A stretch of 64,000 nucleotides of DNA, from assembly GCA_011947345.1 (NCBI GenBank), contig JAAVTG010000043.1:62001-126000 (forward strand), read 5' to 3'. Shown here piece after piece: positions 1-11,308 of this stretch; position 1 is the first letter of the stretch, and every line of letters starts with the position of its first letter. Made by a program: the position numbers and the translations under genes. Under the pieces are notes generated by a model. The model had not been told where the DNA came from. It was given only the letters and a program-made list of their open reading frames with translations, and searched no databases. The DNA is from Phytophthora quininea (taxonomy: Eukaryota; Oomycota; Peronosporomycetes; Peronosporales; Peronosporaceae).

Positions 1-727
1 GTCCAGGATCGGAGCACAAATCTCAGCACTGGCATGCTGGATGGACTCGCCACGTTGCTGGTAGTACTCCAACTCCTGTCTAGAACTTTCAGTTTCTTGA
101 ATGGATACGAAGATCGCCTCTCCAGGCACCTCGACAATTAATGGTTGCTCCACTGATCCCAGCAAGCCGATTTCAGCTGAGGAGTTAAGTTCTAGCTCCT
201 GGGCCCCTCTTCTCTCGTAAACCACAAATTGTTCAGCCACAGCTTCTGAGAAAAGTCAGCATTGTGCTTTGTAAAGTTGTTGAATACCGCTCTTCGTAGA
301 TCGGCCACGTTGGTGACGTTACCCACGGAGCTTAGTATTGTGTTCTTAAACGAATTTCCCGTCATCGCGTCCACCAACTGGAACCAGACGTCTCCCCGCG
401 AGACGGACCCCCGCGCTGTCGGCCGCGGGACCTCCACGACTAACGGTTGCTGGGCTGAACCCCGTGAGCCGATATCATCCGTGGCGTTTAGTTCTAGTTT
501 GCTGGAAAGGTTCTGTTCGTTCTCGTACACAATCAACTCGGAGGCAACGCGCCCGGGAAGAATCGCTTTACAGTCGTAGAATACTTGGCGTCAGAAATCG
601 TCCACACCGACGACACCTCGTGCGTCTCGTGTATCTTTGAACCGTTTGGGCAAGTCTTGGTCATTCCTCTGTACCAGTCGGACCAAACTTTTCTTGGCAG
701 CATCGTCACTTGCTCTCCACACGGCAA
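1..727 (-). pseudogene. CRN-like (Crinkler-type) effector, header modules, truncated by window edge
   Basis: Read leftwards, this encodes two successive header modules of about 90-100 residues. Each runs from a VWFQLVD-like strand to a short segment of the form LGSxxQPLxVEVP, which recalls the end of the ubiquitin-like header of oomycete Crinkler effectors. After the second module comes the start of the linker that leads to the NTPase domain in the copy at 8.5-10.8 kb; the rest lies outside the window. The frame changes at about 560 and again at about 230, so the gene is either broken or carries small sequence errors. The N-terminus is unclear, since no convincing ATG lies just upstream. The sequence is closely similar, in inverted orientation, to 8538-8930. 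CRN proteins are secreted effectors that act in host cells; that role here is inferred from family membership only. Confidence 0.6.
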
Positions 728-875
728 ATTCTGGTCTGACTACGAGTTGATGTGTTTGTTCTTAGTTAATGGACGATTGAGTACTTGAAAGCATGTGTGA
801 ATTTCTGGATTGAGCCGACACCTTATAATACCAACGACTACACCAACTCCAGTCCAGGCGATCGCATCAAATGGG

Positions 876-2862
876 TCACTGGTGCACGAGTTGTTGCTGC
901 AGGACTTGCTGCTGGAGAGCCGCCTGCTGCATGGCATGTTGCTGCTGCTGTTGCTGCTGCGCGAGTTGCTGCGCAGCGATCTCTTGCGCGTGCTTGGCGC
1001 AGTGTCCGTTCTTCTGCGCCCACTTGGTGCAGTTCGGGTACTCGCAGCGCTTGCCGCCGCCGTGGCCTCGGCAGAATCCGCCGGATTGGCAGCTCTTGGT
1101 GCAGCCCTCGAACTTGCACCGCACGCCGCCGCCGTGCTGCTTACACAGTCCTCGCGACTGAGCTGTCTTCGGACATCCCTCAACGTTGCAGGGCTTGCCT
1201 CCTCCGTGGGCAATGCACAGATGGCCAGTCTGTGCCGACTTCATGCACCCCTCGACCTTGCAGCGTCGACCGCCGCCGTGCAGTTTGCACATGCCCTTGA
1301 CTCGTGCTGCGTGGTTGCAGCCGAGTGCCGAGCACAGCTGCGTGCCGTTCGCGTCTACCTTAATGGGCTTACCGCCCTGTGCGGGTATCCGCATCTGCGT
1401 CTGCGGGTGGCCGCCTCTCATTTGCGTCGGCTGCTTCGGCAGCATCCCCCACCAGGCTGCATGAGCATGTTGGGGTACTGCGGCATTTGACTGGCGCCCA
1501 AGTAGCCAGGCGTAGGCATCATGAGGTTGTTCTGCTGCTGCAGCAGTGCGTTCTGGTAGAGTTGGTTGTACTGCTGTTGCTGCTGCTTCTGCTGCTGCTC
1601 TTGACGCAGCAATTGCTGCTGCAGCATCTGCTGTTGTTGCTGCTGGTAGTTTAAGTTCTGCTGATTCATCATGTTCATCGCTGGCAACGCTCCGGGCGTA
1701 TTCACCGGACTGTACGCATTCTGGTTGTCCAAATTCTGTCCGAATGTTTGGAATCCAGGCATGCTGGTCTGCGCCGAATTAACCGTCATATCGTTGTACA
1801 TATTCCGCGCTGGGTTCAGCAGTTGCTGTGTGTCCACAAAGCCCGCCGAAGTTGTCTGCGGAGGCAGCGGAGGGTTGCTAGGTGCCGTTGTGTTGTTTGT
1901 ATTGGCTGCGTTCGCGTTGCTGTTGCCGTGGTAGTCCAATAGATTGTCCAGATTGTCCACCTGGACGACGTCATCTCCCCGTAGTCTTCGTTATCGTATG
2001 CTACGTCCGTCTCAATGGACTCCAACGTCCTCGCTAAGTGCTGGAAACGGAAGCTATCTTGACTGGTCATGGGTTTCTGAATCGCCTGGTTAGATGTGGC
2101 GTTCAGCATGGCCTGGATGATCTCAAAGCTCGTGGTGCGGTTGCCCATACCGGTTTGTGTGTTTTGTGACGCATTTTGTCCGTTTTGTGGCGGGTTCGGC
2201 GTCATGAAGCTGCGCATAAGCTGCAGACTCGACAGTCTTTGAAGTGTACCAGCCTCGCAGTCCTTGTACACTTGAGTGAGCGGCTCCGGGGTGTTACTAG
2301 CGAACGAGTTGTCGATGAAAGACAGCAAGTGGCGCAGACTCTCCTTCTTCTCCGTCATACTAAAGTCGTTACTGCTCAGCAGCTTCTTGAGCGACTGTTT
2401 GCTGTCGGCGGGCGCCTTGGCGTTCTCCGAGTTGATGAGGAAACTTCCGCCACTGCCAGAGTTGAGCAGTCTGGCCGAGGGCGGCTGCTGGTCCAGCAGA
2501 CAGGCCAGCACGTCCTGGATACTGGCCTCGCGGTGCAGCGGCTGCCGGAAGTCCACGCCGCCGTTGGCTCCAGTGGCGGTAGCCTGCTCAAGGTTGGGCG
2601 CTCTTGCCAGCTCCGTCTTGACCATGGCCAGGTCCCCGCCCGTGAGCGACACGGGCGTGTTGGTGTCGGCCGCGGTCTTGAGCCGCTCCTTCATCTGCGA
2701 CCAGTTAGCCAGCTGCGCCGGCGAGAAGAGCGACGTGTCCACGCAGTCCATCATACTGCGCAGCAGCTCGGGGTTTACGCCGGGGACTTCTTGTGTAGCA
2801 TTGGTGGCGGACGCAGGGGAAGTTGTGGAAGTTGTGGAGGCGCTAGCCGTGGACTGGACCAT
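876..2862 (-). CDS. WRKY19-like Cys/His-repeat protein without a WRKY domain
   Basis: Likely nuclear or nucleic-acid-associated protein of about 660 residues; function not established. The C-terminal part (about 880-1400) has five repeats of a C-x4-C...C-x2-H-GGG pattern, the repeat that causes many oomycete and plant proteins to be named WRKY19-like, but no WRKYGQK motif is present. Before it lies a long Gln/Asn-rich stretch with several polyglutamine runs, typical of transcriptional regulators. The N-terminal third is Ser/Thr/Ala-rich. I chose the ATG at 2862 because the sequence upstream reads like leader. The frame changes twice, near 1960 and 1435, each time in a run of Gs that would be cured by one extra base, so these are probably sequence errors. 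Downstream neighbour is a CRN-like gene on the same strand. Confidence 0.75.
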
Positions 2863-3680
2863 CGTGGGTGCGTCGGGCGCGGCAAGTTTCTCTCTGCGAA
2901 GGGGTTTTTCTGGGGGACCAGCGTCCAAGTTGGTGTGGCAGCTGTACACCAATCTGGCGTGTCGCAGATGCTTGAACTTGCGGAGTGTATGGATTTGAGC
3001 TGAAAGGCGCTGGGTGAAGCGGTGGAAAGGAACGTGTCGGAAGGATGTGGACGACACTGCCAACCGCTTGCAGCGAAAGACCGAGCAGTGCGGGGAGGTG
3101 GTGGGCGTCCAAAGGAATCGCGGTATTAATGCAGAGAGGAGGTAGGAGAGGGTTGCGTAGCTATGTGTATTGGATGAAGAAGGTCATCGGCTGTGTACAG
3201 TCTTCTCACAGTGATTATGACTGTGGCTATAATATGGACGTCATCCGACAACTAACGGCTTGCGGAGGGATTGCTGCACGCACATGTCGCAACAATCTCC
3301 AGGCACATCATCAGCAGAAGTTGCCTTAGTTGTTGCCAGCACTTGCTCATGTTGTTGCAGCCATCTTCTCTTGGTCGATTCGTCCTCCTTGTTTGTCACC
3401 CGATTTGTTGTTGCGGCCGACCGACACATTGGTTGGGAAGCGCTCCACACAGGGCATTTCTTACCGGAGCTGTATCTTCCACCAGCTGGAGTGTGATTTC
3501 GCGGTGGAAAACCTTATTCTAATGAACGGTAAACGCAGTCGGATACCGGCAGTGCTTGGACATTAGAATAAGTTATTCTTCAGTCTGTTATGAAAAACAA
3601 TAAGAAAAGAATTGGTTGGCAGCATCAACAATAATAACAGAATGAAGAATACGCAATGTATTCTCATCGAACGAACCGGA
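2863..3680. other. Intergenic stretch, no gene seen
   Basis: This holds the probable leader and promoter of the Cys/His-repeat gene on its left and the 3' flank of the hAT transposase on its right. No convincing coding sequence was found on either strand. A short inverted repeat at 3513-3572 is listed separately. Confidence 0.5.
3513..3572. repeat. 12-bp perfect inverted repeat beside the hAT element
   Basis: Arms cttattctaatg (3513-3524) and cattagaataag (3561-3572) are exact reverse complements, 36 bases apart. The core decamer ttattctaat or its complement also occurs at 4081-4090, inside the transposase intron, and at 5529-5538, beyond the transposase start. Four copies bracketing one transposase suggest subterminal binding sites or element-end remnants. 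This is inference; no target-site duplication was identified. Confidence 0.4.
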
Positions 3681-5272
3681 CTACTGCTCCTCGTCAATGA
3701 CAAGGGCCATCAGCGTGCTCACGTCCCAATACTGCCTGTTCACGAACAAAAATGAAAGCGTCTCGAAGTTGATGGGGAGCAGCGAAGCCCGCTGCGGAGT
3801 AAGGATCAGCTTACACTGCGAGAAGAGCCTCTCGCAGTGATTGCTAGTAGGTGGTATCTTCGCCACGATCTCGCAGTAGCGCGGTGTTGCGGGTGCAGCC
3901 GGCGCGTCATTCCTCAGCACGGCCGTGGCAAAATCCTCCTCACGAGGCTGTTGACGAGTGCGACGTGCACTACCGCCACGAGGAGCAGCGGCCGACTCCA
4001 CCTGCAACTCAAACGGCTTCAAAGCGGTAGTCTCGTCCTCGCTCAAGGCTTCGACGCGATTAGTAGCCACCTAATGCAACATTAGAATAATTAGACACAA
4101 GAGCACTGGCGACAGTAAAAATAGCATACCTTAACGACGCCGCTCTCGAAGGCTGGCGAGTGCACGATCCGAGCGTCAGGGCTCAGATGCTCCTTGGTCA
4201 CCGGGTACATCTCGATAATGCGGCCGAACAGCACTCGAACCGCAGCCATCGACAAGTCATCCTCCTGCAGCTTCTTGCAGACGCTGTTAAACGTCAAAAG
4301 GTTTTCAAGGAGCACCTTGATCCGGCGATGAGCAGCAGGCTTCGGAACAAAGTCGTACACGGCGTCAACATGCTTGATTGCATCCCTAACCTTGACGTAC
4401 CGCTCCAGCATAGCGAAGGTCGAGCTCCAGCGAGTCGCATTAGCGCGGAGAGGCGCCAGGTTGGTGTGGCGTCGCAGCTCCCTGCGGTTGTTCGGGGCGC
4501 GCAGGGCAGCCATCAATGCGGCCACAGCGTCGATGATCTCGCTATGGCGAGTAAGGTACTTCTGTGTCGCCAAATTGAATCGATGCGACGCGCAACCGAC
4601 CAATGGGACGGCGAGCTTCGTCGCCACCAGTTGATTGGTTGCACAGTTATCGCCAATCAGAAACTTTAGCGGGTCTTGTGATTGGCCAAAAATGCCCAAA
4701 ATGTTCCAGATGTAGGAAAATGTGAGTCCGCCGTCGGATCGACCTCGTCAAGCGGAGCGATGGCTAACAGCGGCATGTGCATTTGACCCTCGTGCCAAAA
4801 CACGGCGAACAGCGCCACATACTGCTCTAGGAAGCATGTCCAGCCATCGAACATAATCCCGAAGCGGGGGGAAGAATTGAGGCGATTCGCTGCTCGACGA
4901 GCTTAGCTGTCCCGGCCGGGTACTTCTTCAGAATCTTGGACGAGATGGGCTTGAGCTGGGACATGGAGCGGGTTGCTGGGTGGTCCACCTCAGACAGCGG
5001 CATGTTGCGGTCGACCACCCAAGACATCCAGCGGTAGATGTTTGAGATTTTGTCGTAACAAAGCCGTGGGCGTGCAGGTTTCCCGCTTGCGAGCTAGCAT
5101 GGGCCAGGTATTCGTCTACGTAGGAATCGTGCTTGTCCTTCAAGTGGCTAACGAGGTTGCCGTAGCCACTTGAAGGGAGCTGTCTCCGGATGGTTCCGCA
5201 GTAGTTGCACTTGAAGTAGTGGTCGGGCAGCGAGGAGAAAAGCACTCGGCAAATGTCGGCATTCTTGGGCAT
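3681..5272 (-). mobile_element. hAT-superfamily transposase with BED zinc finger
   Basis: DNA transposase that would cut and paste its own element. The N-terminus (5272 to about 5100) holds a BED-type zinc finger with C-x2-C followed by H-x4-H. The middle contains an FDGWT-type segment and a region ending in GDNCATN, as in hAT RNase-H folds. The C-terminus (about 3700-3850) carries the hAT dimerisation signature SNHCERLFS, then R..L.P..FE.L.FL..N..YW. A GT-AG intron at 4071-4129 joins the last two exons in phase. The reading frame switches near 5060, 4865 and 4690; at least the first two fall in T or C runs and each looks like one missing base. The element may thus be more intact than it appears. 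Terminal inverted repeats were not identified with certainty. Confidence 0.75.
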
Positions 5273-5948
5273 GGTGAGGAGGGGGATTTGAGCTGGGGAT
5301 TTCAGATTGAAAAGTGGTAGGAAGGAAAACGATAGCGATCGAATGGATCTCGCTGCCAGTCATTTTCAAAGACTTATCCTAACAATGTCTTACTTTGATT
5401 CACACTTTATAAAAACACTTATGTTTAGTATAGAATACTAAATTTCAAGTAAATGTCTGGCGTATCATTATTAGTCCTCATTTAAGTAGCAATAGTAAAT
5501 AAATGTAGTACACTATTATCACTACTATTTATTCTAATATACTTTTTCCAATCACTGGATACCAGTATCTACGTTATCAAACTCCTCCGCAACTTTCCCC
5601 AAATGCTCCCAAGCTACCCGGTCGAGCAAGTACATGCTGATCGATCATGCAGTCTAAGGCGAGACTACTCCACGTTGAAATTGAGGTCTGGTTCCGACGA
5701 AGCCCGAAGATGGGGACTGGCGGATCGACAAAATGGAAATAAGGCGCACGTTTTGAGGTGGACAAGGAATAAGCCTGCCAGCACGAATGCCAGTTGGCTC
5801 AGGAAATGAAACCCTTCAAGTGAAATGGAAACAGTTAACTGTAGGGTGGGTCTCGCCGGTGGAGTTATCGTGCTCAATTGCAGATGTACTCAAGAATTTG
5901 CACGGTGCGTAATATAATGCATGAAGCGCTATCAACAACGATTAAACT
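5273..5948. other. AT-rich spacer, no gene seen
   Basis: The first 300 bases are markedly AT-rich and lie beyond the hAT transposase start, so they may be the element's 5' end. It contains the fourth copy of the ttattctaat decamer at 5529-5538. Short open frames at 5577-5877 show no recognisable domain and I do not call them genes. Confidence 0.5.
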
Positions 5949-6918
5949 TCATTTCGTTTCCAGGACGACGATCAACGTTTGGCCAGACTTCGATTCCGGC
6001 CCACCAACCCACTCGAAAACCCCTGTTCGGCAGTCAACTCACGCGCAATCGACGCCAGCACAATCCCAGCTTCCCTGGCGATTCCCCGTGGCAGACGACC
6101 CCAGCACGCAAATAAACGAAAACGGGAACATGTCCTCCTTGTAGATATCGTCGACTTTGCTCAACAGTTCATTACAGTAATCTTGGCAATTTGTCTGTAC
6201 ACTTTCCCCGCATTGTCGATAATACTTCAACTCTTGGAGGATTCTTTCTTTGCCCTGATTTTCTTGGATCACGACGGTGCATGCAGCTTCCGGCACTGCT
6301 ACGATCAGCGGGTATTGAGCACTTGTACCGAGGCCATCAATCTTCGAACTTACACCCATCGCCTCTCGTTTCGTGTATGCCCCGATGTCTCTGTAAACCA
6401 CAGCGTCAACTGCAGAAACTTCGGGGAATTCTGTTGGCACATGGTATGAACCGCGCTCTTTAGTCCGCTGACTAAGTCGTCGTCTCCTGGTCGAACAGCT
6501 CCCGTCGGTAGATCGTTATATGGCTTGTATCTAGCACCAGCTGCATCTATTAACTGGAACCAGAAGTCTCGCTGTGAATTGGCCACTGGTGAGAAAGCTT
6601 CTGGAGGCGGCACTTCCACGATCAGCGGATACTGTGCAGAACCCAGCAAGCCCATTTCAGCTCTGGAATATAACTCGAGCTTCTTGTCCTCTCTGCTCTC
6701 ATAAATGACAAATTGACTCGGCACACGCCCCGAGAAAAGTTGCGGGTCTGCTGGGTATACTTACTGAAGATTTTATTTTGCAGCCTTGATATGTCTGGAA
6801 TTTCTTTGGTCGGGACGTAATCGATGCCAAGGCTACGATAGGGCGCTCCATCCACGTCCATTACTTCCAACCAGACAACTCTCCCTTCTGACATCGCGTT
6901 GATCAACTTGATCTTCAT
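5949..6918 (-). pseudogene. CRN-like gene with internal deletion of the NTPase and most of the nuclease-like part
   Basis: From the ATG at 6918 there are two header modules, each ending in GSAQYPLIV[EA]VP-like segments, then the linker (ELKYYRQCGES) and the start of a P-loop region (LGSSATGN). At about 6090 the sequence jumps directly to the extreme C-terminus seen in the copy at 8.5-10.8 kb: both end in a GVDCARVDC-like segment and a final LIVVL[ED]TK followed by TGA (5949-5951 here). Roughly 1.7 kb present in that copy is missing, which is a true deletion rather than a base-calling error. Small frame changes near 6720 and 6440 also occur. Product function is not expected. Same strand as the copy at the left edge and opposite to the copy at 8.5 kb. 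Confidence 0.65.
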
Positions 6919-8537
6919 ACGGCAAATCCTGAAATATTGTTGTGACGATTTCTTTTATTCCTGACGTGCTCTGGTGACGAGGACTTGTTTTTTATCTTGA
7001 ATTTGATGTGTTTGGTGGCAATTTTCGTCTGATACTGTCAAGATGATCTAGATTCCGAGCATTCTTCCTTTTGCCAACAAGATGGTAAACAAGAGGCCAT
7101 GGTGTGCTGTGTATGATGAAGCATCGATGTTTTTCTGTCGAGATCGAGGCGGATGCAAAAGGGGTAAAGCTGCAGGAGGTCATTGCTGACATTCTCAGCT
7201 CTGGCCAGCAAACGTCGAACCAAGGCTAGACACACTCTACCTGGCCAAGCAGAGAAGCCAAGAACAAGTACGCGAAAATGCACCCACTGTATGACCTTGT
7301 GGACAAGGGTGCAAGGTCAGCCAGAAGAGTCGGGAGGTCAATCGGCCAATAGTGACATTGGCGGTGGACGACAGTGAGGAAACAGAGACGGAGGACGAGG
7401 AGATATGGTAAGTGGACCAAGGAAGGTAAGTGCGAGACGTGTAGCGCGACATGGCGGACGGCAGCGGACAAGTAGCAGGCAAGTGGTGGACTCGGCAAGG
7501 CGGCGTACGGCATTGCGACAGCGTACGGCCGCAGAGGACGGAGACGGTGATGCCAGCAGAGGATACCGACTGGATGCCTTGAAGTTGCGGCGGCTGTAGA
7601 AGATCGACGGCGGGCGCCACGGCGGACACGTATGGCGGGATCAAGTGGAGCCGGCCGGGTACTATGAAGTAAGCGCGGGAGTGGCCGGAAGTGGTCGACG
7701 GAAGCAAGAGAAGCACCCGGGGTATCAGAACCAGGAAGTTGGGCGAGCAAAATCCGGAAGAAGTGCGAGCTGAAGTAGCGGTAGGAAGGTAGCTAAGGGG
7801 GTTCTGCGGCTGCGGTCTGGCGGTCGCAACTCTCAGTCTAGATTTCGACCGGTTGGACGGAAGTAAGGGCTAACACACGCCGAGTTGGAGCTCCGGCAGT
7901 GTGAGAGGAGGCGCTTGAGTTGGACTCGCGCAGGCAGTGCATCAAGCGCAGGTGGAGAAAGACCGTAGGTTTGGACAAGGAATGAAGTGGCTGGCACAGA
8001 CAGAGGGCTCAGGCGGTGGGTTGCACCCATCGGGGACGGGCTGGGTCCGTGTGTGGATCCGCCTGGCCGTGTGTGCGCCGAGGCCGGAATGAGTGTGTCC
8101 GCAAGGACAAGGATGGTCTCGGTGTGCGATGCATATTGCGTGTGAATGTACCAGTCTTACTTGCGGGAGACAGCCGTCGCCGTGTTGGCGGGACGGTGCC
8201 GACAACGTCTTCACCCGTTAGCCGTCTCTGTGGAAACCGAAGGAGGTCCGGGACCCCGGGAGTACGCCGTTGCTAAGAGAGGACGGTCATGTTGCCGAAG
8301 TGCCTGTTCTATTGAGTGTCCCTACACGTCAGTGTGTGTGCATGAGCACATGAGTGAGAGTACCCCGCTTGATGTTTTTTCCAGGAAGAATGGATGTGGT
8401 CAGGAGAGCGCCGACAACCTGAACGACAAATAATTACTTGGAGAGGATTTCAAGAATTTCGAGCTTAAGAAAAAGATGTTCACTTTCTGGTGGAAAACCC
8501 CGCAGTGCGTAGTTCAGCAGTTAGCCCAGGACGAAGC
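6919..8537. other. Long stretch without confident gene; possible retroelement gag remnant
   Basis: On the plus strand, about 7140-7420 reads in broken frames as a short acidic helical stretch, then a basic region with a C-x2-C pair resembling a gag zinc knuckle, then an acidic stretch (ETETEDEE). That order resembles gag of oomycete Ty3/Gypsy elements, but every frame is interrupted and the match is weak. From 7420 to 8450 the sequence is GC-rich and purine-rich with no recognisable domain on either strand; open frames on the minus strand at 7226-7750 have low-complexity composition and are probably chance. Confidence 0.3.
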
Positions 8538-10837
8538 GTATGGTTCCAGTTGGTGGACGCGATGACGGGCAATTCGTTCAAAGGCACAAGACAATACGCG
8601 GTGAGAAATGTCGATAAGTGAGCGACCTCCGACGCCAAGTGTTCGATGACTGCAAGGCGATTCTTCCCGGCCGCGTTGCCTCCGAGTTGATTGTGTACGA
8701 GAACGAACAGAACCTTTCCAGCAAACTAGAACTAAACGCCACGGATGATATCGGCTTGCTGGGATCAGCGGAGCAACCATTAATTGTGGAGGTGCTGGGA
8801 GAGATAACCTTCGTCTCTATTCAAGAAACTGAAAGTTCTAGACAGGAGTTGGAGTACTACCAGCAACGTGGCGAGTCCATCCAGCATGCCAGTGCTGAGA
8901 TTTGTGCTCTGATCCTGGATAAAATCGACAAGATCTACAAAGAGAGCGGATACATGTTCCCGTTTATTTATGTGGGAGCATCGTCGGGCATGGGGAAGTC
9001 GCAACTTGCGTTTGCGCTGCAAAGCAGACGACCGTATTTTTACTGGCTCACTTCGAGTGTCAGCGCTCGCTCTCAAAAGATTTACAACAATTTCCGCGAG
9101 ATATCCAGCGCGTTTTATAAGTTCGTGAGGGAGGAAGAACCGCAACAACGAGAGAAGGACGACATCCTGAAGAGCTTCTCCTCATTTTACCAGATCGAAG
9201 AGCTATGGACGAATGGGTTTATTCGAGCGTTATTGCTACATTGTGGGTCTGATGAACTTCAGAGTGTTCAACAAATGATACGTTTCCAAGAGAAGACATC
9301 GTTACGCGTCATGAAATGCACTCTGGACGCTGTCCGCCTTGTGGTTAACAAGCTGAAAGCAGCGAACAAGCTACTGCCACTTTTCATTTTGGATGCACTA
9401 TCACAGAACACGGGGGAAAGAACCTGGCAGCTTTTGAGCGAAACGTATTCCGTGCTTGTGGTTTGGTGGTAATTGTCATAGGCACGGACCCAATGATATG
9501 TCAAATGGTTCCAGCATCTCCAAACTGTGGCAAACGCAACGACAAGCGCCAGTGGATGACCATTGTTCCCAGATTCCCTCCGTACCAGATTGTTTTTAAT
9601 CCGGAAAACCAGCAAAATCAAAAGGCCTGGGAGGCTATTGTTGCTCGGTTTCCTGTTGTGGAATACATCGCGATGAATTCGCGTGGCAGATTTGCGAGAT
9701 ATTTCGCGGACAAAGTGATAGACGTCGTAAAAGGTCAACGTGATGTCGGACTTGTGAAGCTCTGGGAGTTGCTAGACGACGCGTTTCGTAGTGTCAGCAT
9801 GGACATTCAGCTCGGCAAAGGGTTTGTGGAGACAAAAGGCGGGAAGTACTCACAACTAAAGGCGACCTCTGGCAAAAGAGACGATGGTAGCGATAACATG
9901 GAGCCGTCATTGAAAAAACAAAATTTGTCGAGGAGACCAAGGACATGCACCTGCATTTCGCGAATTTAACAGATGAAGCAATGACGGATGTGGAGACACT
10001 ACACGGTATGTTGTTGACGAGCTCTTGGCACAACTGGACGCTGAAATGCTGCCTCCCGCCCATTGACAAAGATTTGTTGCTGTATCTCGCGATTCTGGGC
10101 GGGAAAAGACCATTCGGGATACTACGACTATGCCAGCGGCGTGGCGCACTCAACGAAGGCAACCTTTGCTCCAACAGGTGCAGTTCCTGTTCATGAAAAC
10201 ACAAATGCGATGTCGAACGACTGCAACGCAAACAAGAATTTGTTGCCCACGCAGTGTTTTGTTCGTCGGGACGGAATGGCGTGCAGGGATTCCTGTCGGT
10301 GATTTTCTGGAATGCTTAATTGGCGAATTTCGAGACAAGGTGTGGGAGAAAGTGAGCTTGAAGGGCCCAAACGGGGTGGCTTTGAAGGCAACGGATTTAC
10401 TGGCAAGTTATGACAAGGACTTGGTGACGACAACAGTTCCTTTTCTAGCGCCGCCGAATGGCACATGGCCACAAGAAATACTCGATGCCAATCAACAGGG
10501 TTTCAACTTTGGTAATTTCGCGCGTACTTACGACTGCGGTCGATGTGATATCTACATGACGGACTTGGAGAAGGACTCGGTGCTGCTTGGCGAGTGCGAG
10601 TTCCATGCGGACACTGTCGATAGGGAAATGCTGACAAGTATCGTCGCAGGACTTGACCAGAAGTGGACGTGGAAGATAGCATTACTTTTCTCCCCGAAGC
10701 TAGAGGACCATGGAAGCTGGGGAAGTGGTGGCGTCGATTGCGCGCGAGTTGACTGTCGAACTGGGATTTTGGAGCGGATTAATGGACCCTACGCAAAGCT
10801 TGGCCAAAAGTTGATCGTGGTACTCGACACGAAATGA
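8538..10837 (+). pseudogene. CRN-like effector: ubiquitin-like header, P-loop NTPase, nuclease-like C-terminus
   Basis: Fullest of the three related CRN-like copies. It opens with a VWFQLVD header module ending in LLGSAEQPLIVEV, followed by a linker and a P-loop, GASSGMGKSQ (about 8970-9005), as in the STAND/AAA-like NTPases of many CRN proteins. A FILDAL-like segment near 9390 may be the Walker B strand. The C-terminal third (about 10300-10837) contains DIYMTDLEKD and LLGECEFH, which recall the acidic residues of PD-(D/E)xK nuclease folds; this last point is inference. The frame changes about five times (near 8617, 9415, 9925, 10100, 10230), some in G or A runs. No start codon is convincing; an ATG at 8567 lies inside the module. 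An AATAAA-like signal follows the stop. Confidence 0.6.
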
Positions 10838-11308
10838 AGTCTCAGTCCATTAGTTGTCGTCAACCGTTACGGCAACGTAAAGGACCTACTTTTCTGTAAC
10901 GCTTTTCTCGTGTGGTGATTGATTCATAAGAAATAAAGGCACGTATGTAATGTCTGAAATACGGCAGAATACTTTTTATACATAACTAGTTAAACAACAA
11001 CTCGGCGTCTAGGCTTATCATGAGTACATCGATAGCAGTTCGTGTATAATCTCCACAACAACATTGCTTCGTCTTTCAAATGTGCGATCAGTTTGTGCCG
11101 TTGACGGTCGTCATAAATCCCTTCACGAGCTGTAATCAGGAATGAGTGGGCGAGATAATTAAATCGCGTAGCCAAACATGTTTCTCTTCAAAATGATCGA
11201 CATTGCTAATCACATTCCGTGTGGAGATCTCGGAGAGCCTAAAGAAAAGAGGAGAAACAAACAGAGTTGTTGCGACCTCTGAAGTTGATCATTTGGATTT
11301 TAACCGGT
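10838..11308. other. Intergenic, no gene seen
   Basis: The sequence between the CRN-like copy and the ubiquitin-RING gene is AT-rich just after the CRN stop. A 61-codon open frame on the minus strand (10990-11175) has no recognisable feature. The right end should contain the promoter of the next gene. Confidence 0.5.

Noticed and set aside
785..1490. Long plus-strand open frames opposite the Cys/His-repeat gene
   Set aside because: They are shadows of the polyglutamine and Cys-repeat coding sequence, giving Leu- and Ala-rich or Cys-rich nonsense.
5577..5877. Possible small secreted effector (RxLR type) in the spacer
   Set aside because: No signal peptide followed by RxLR and EER was seen in any frame.
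7226..7750. Minus-strand open frame of 174 codons
   Set aside because: Composition is that of a GC-rich shadow frame, rich in Leu, Pro, Arg and His without a motif, and overlapping frames are equally long.
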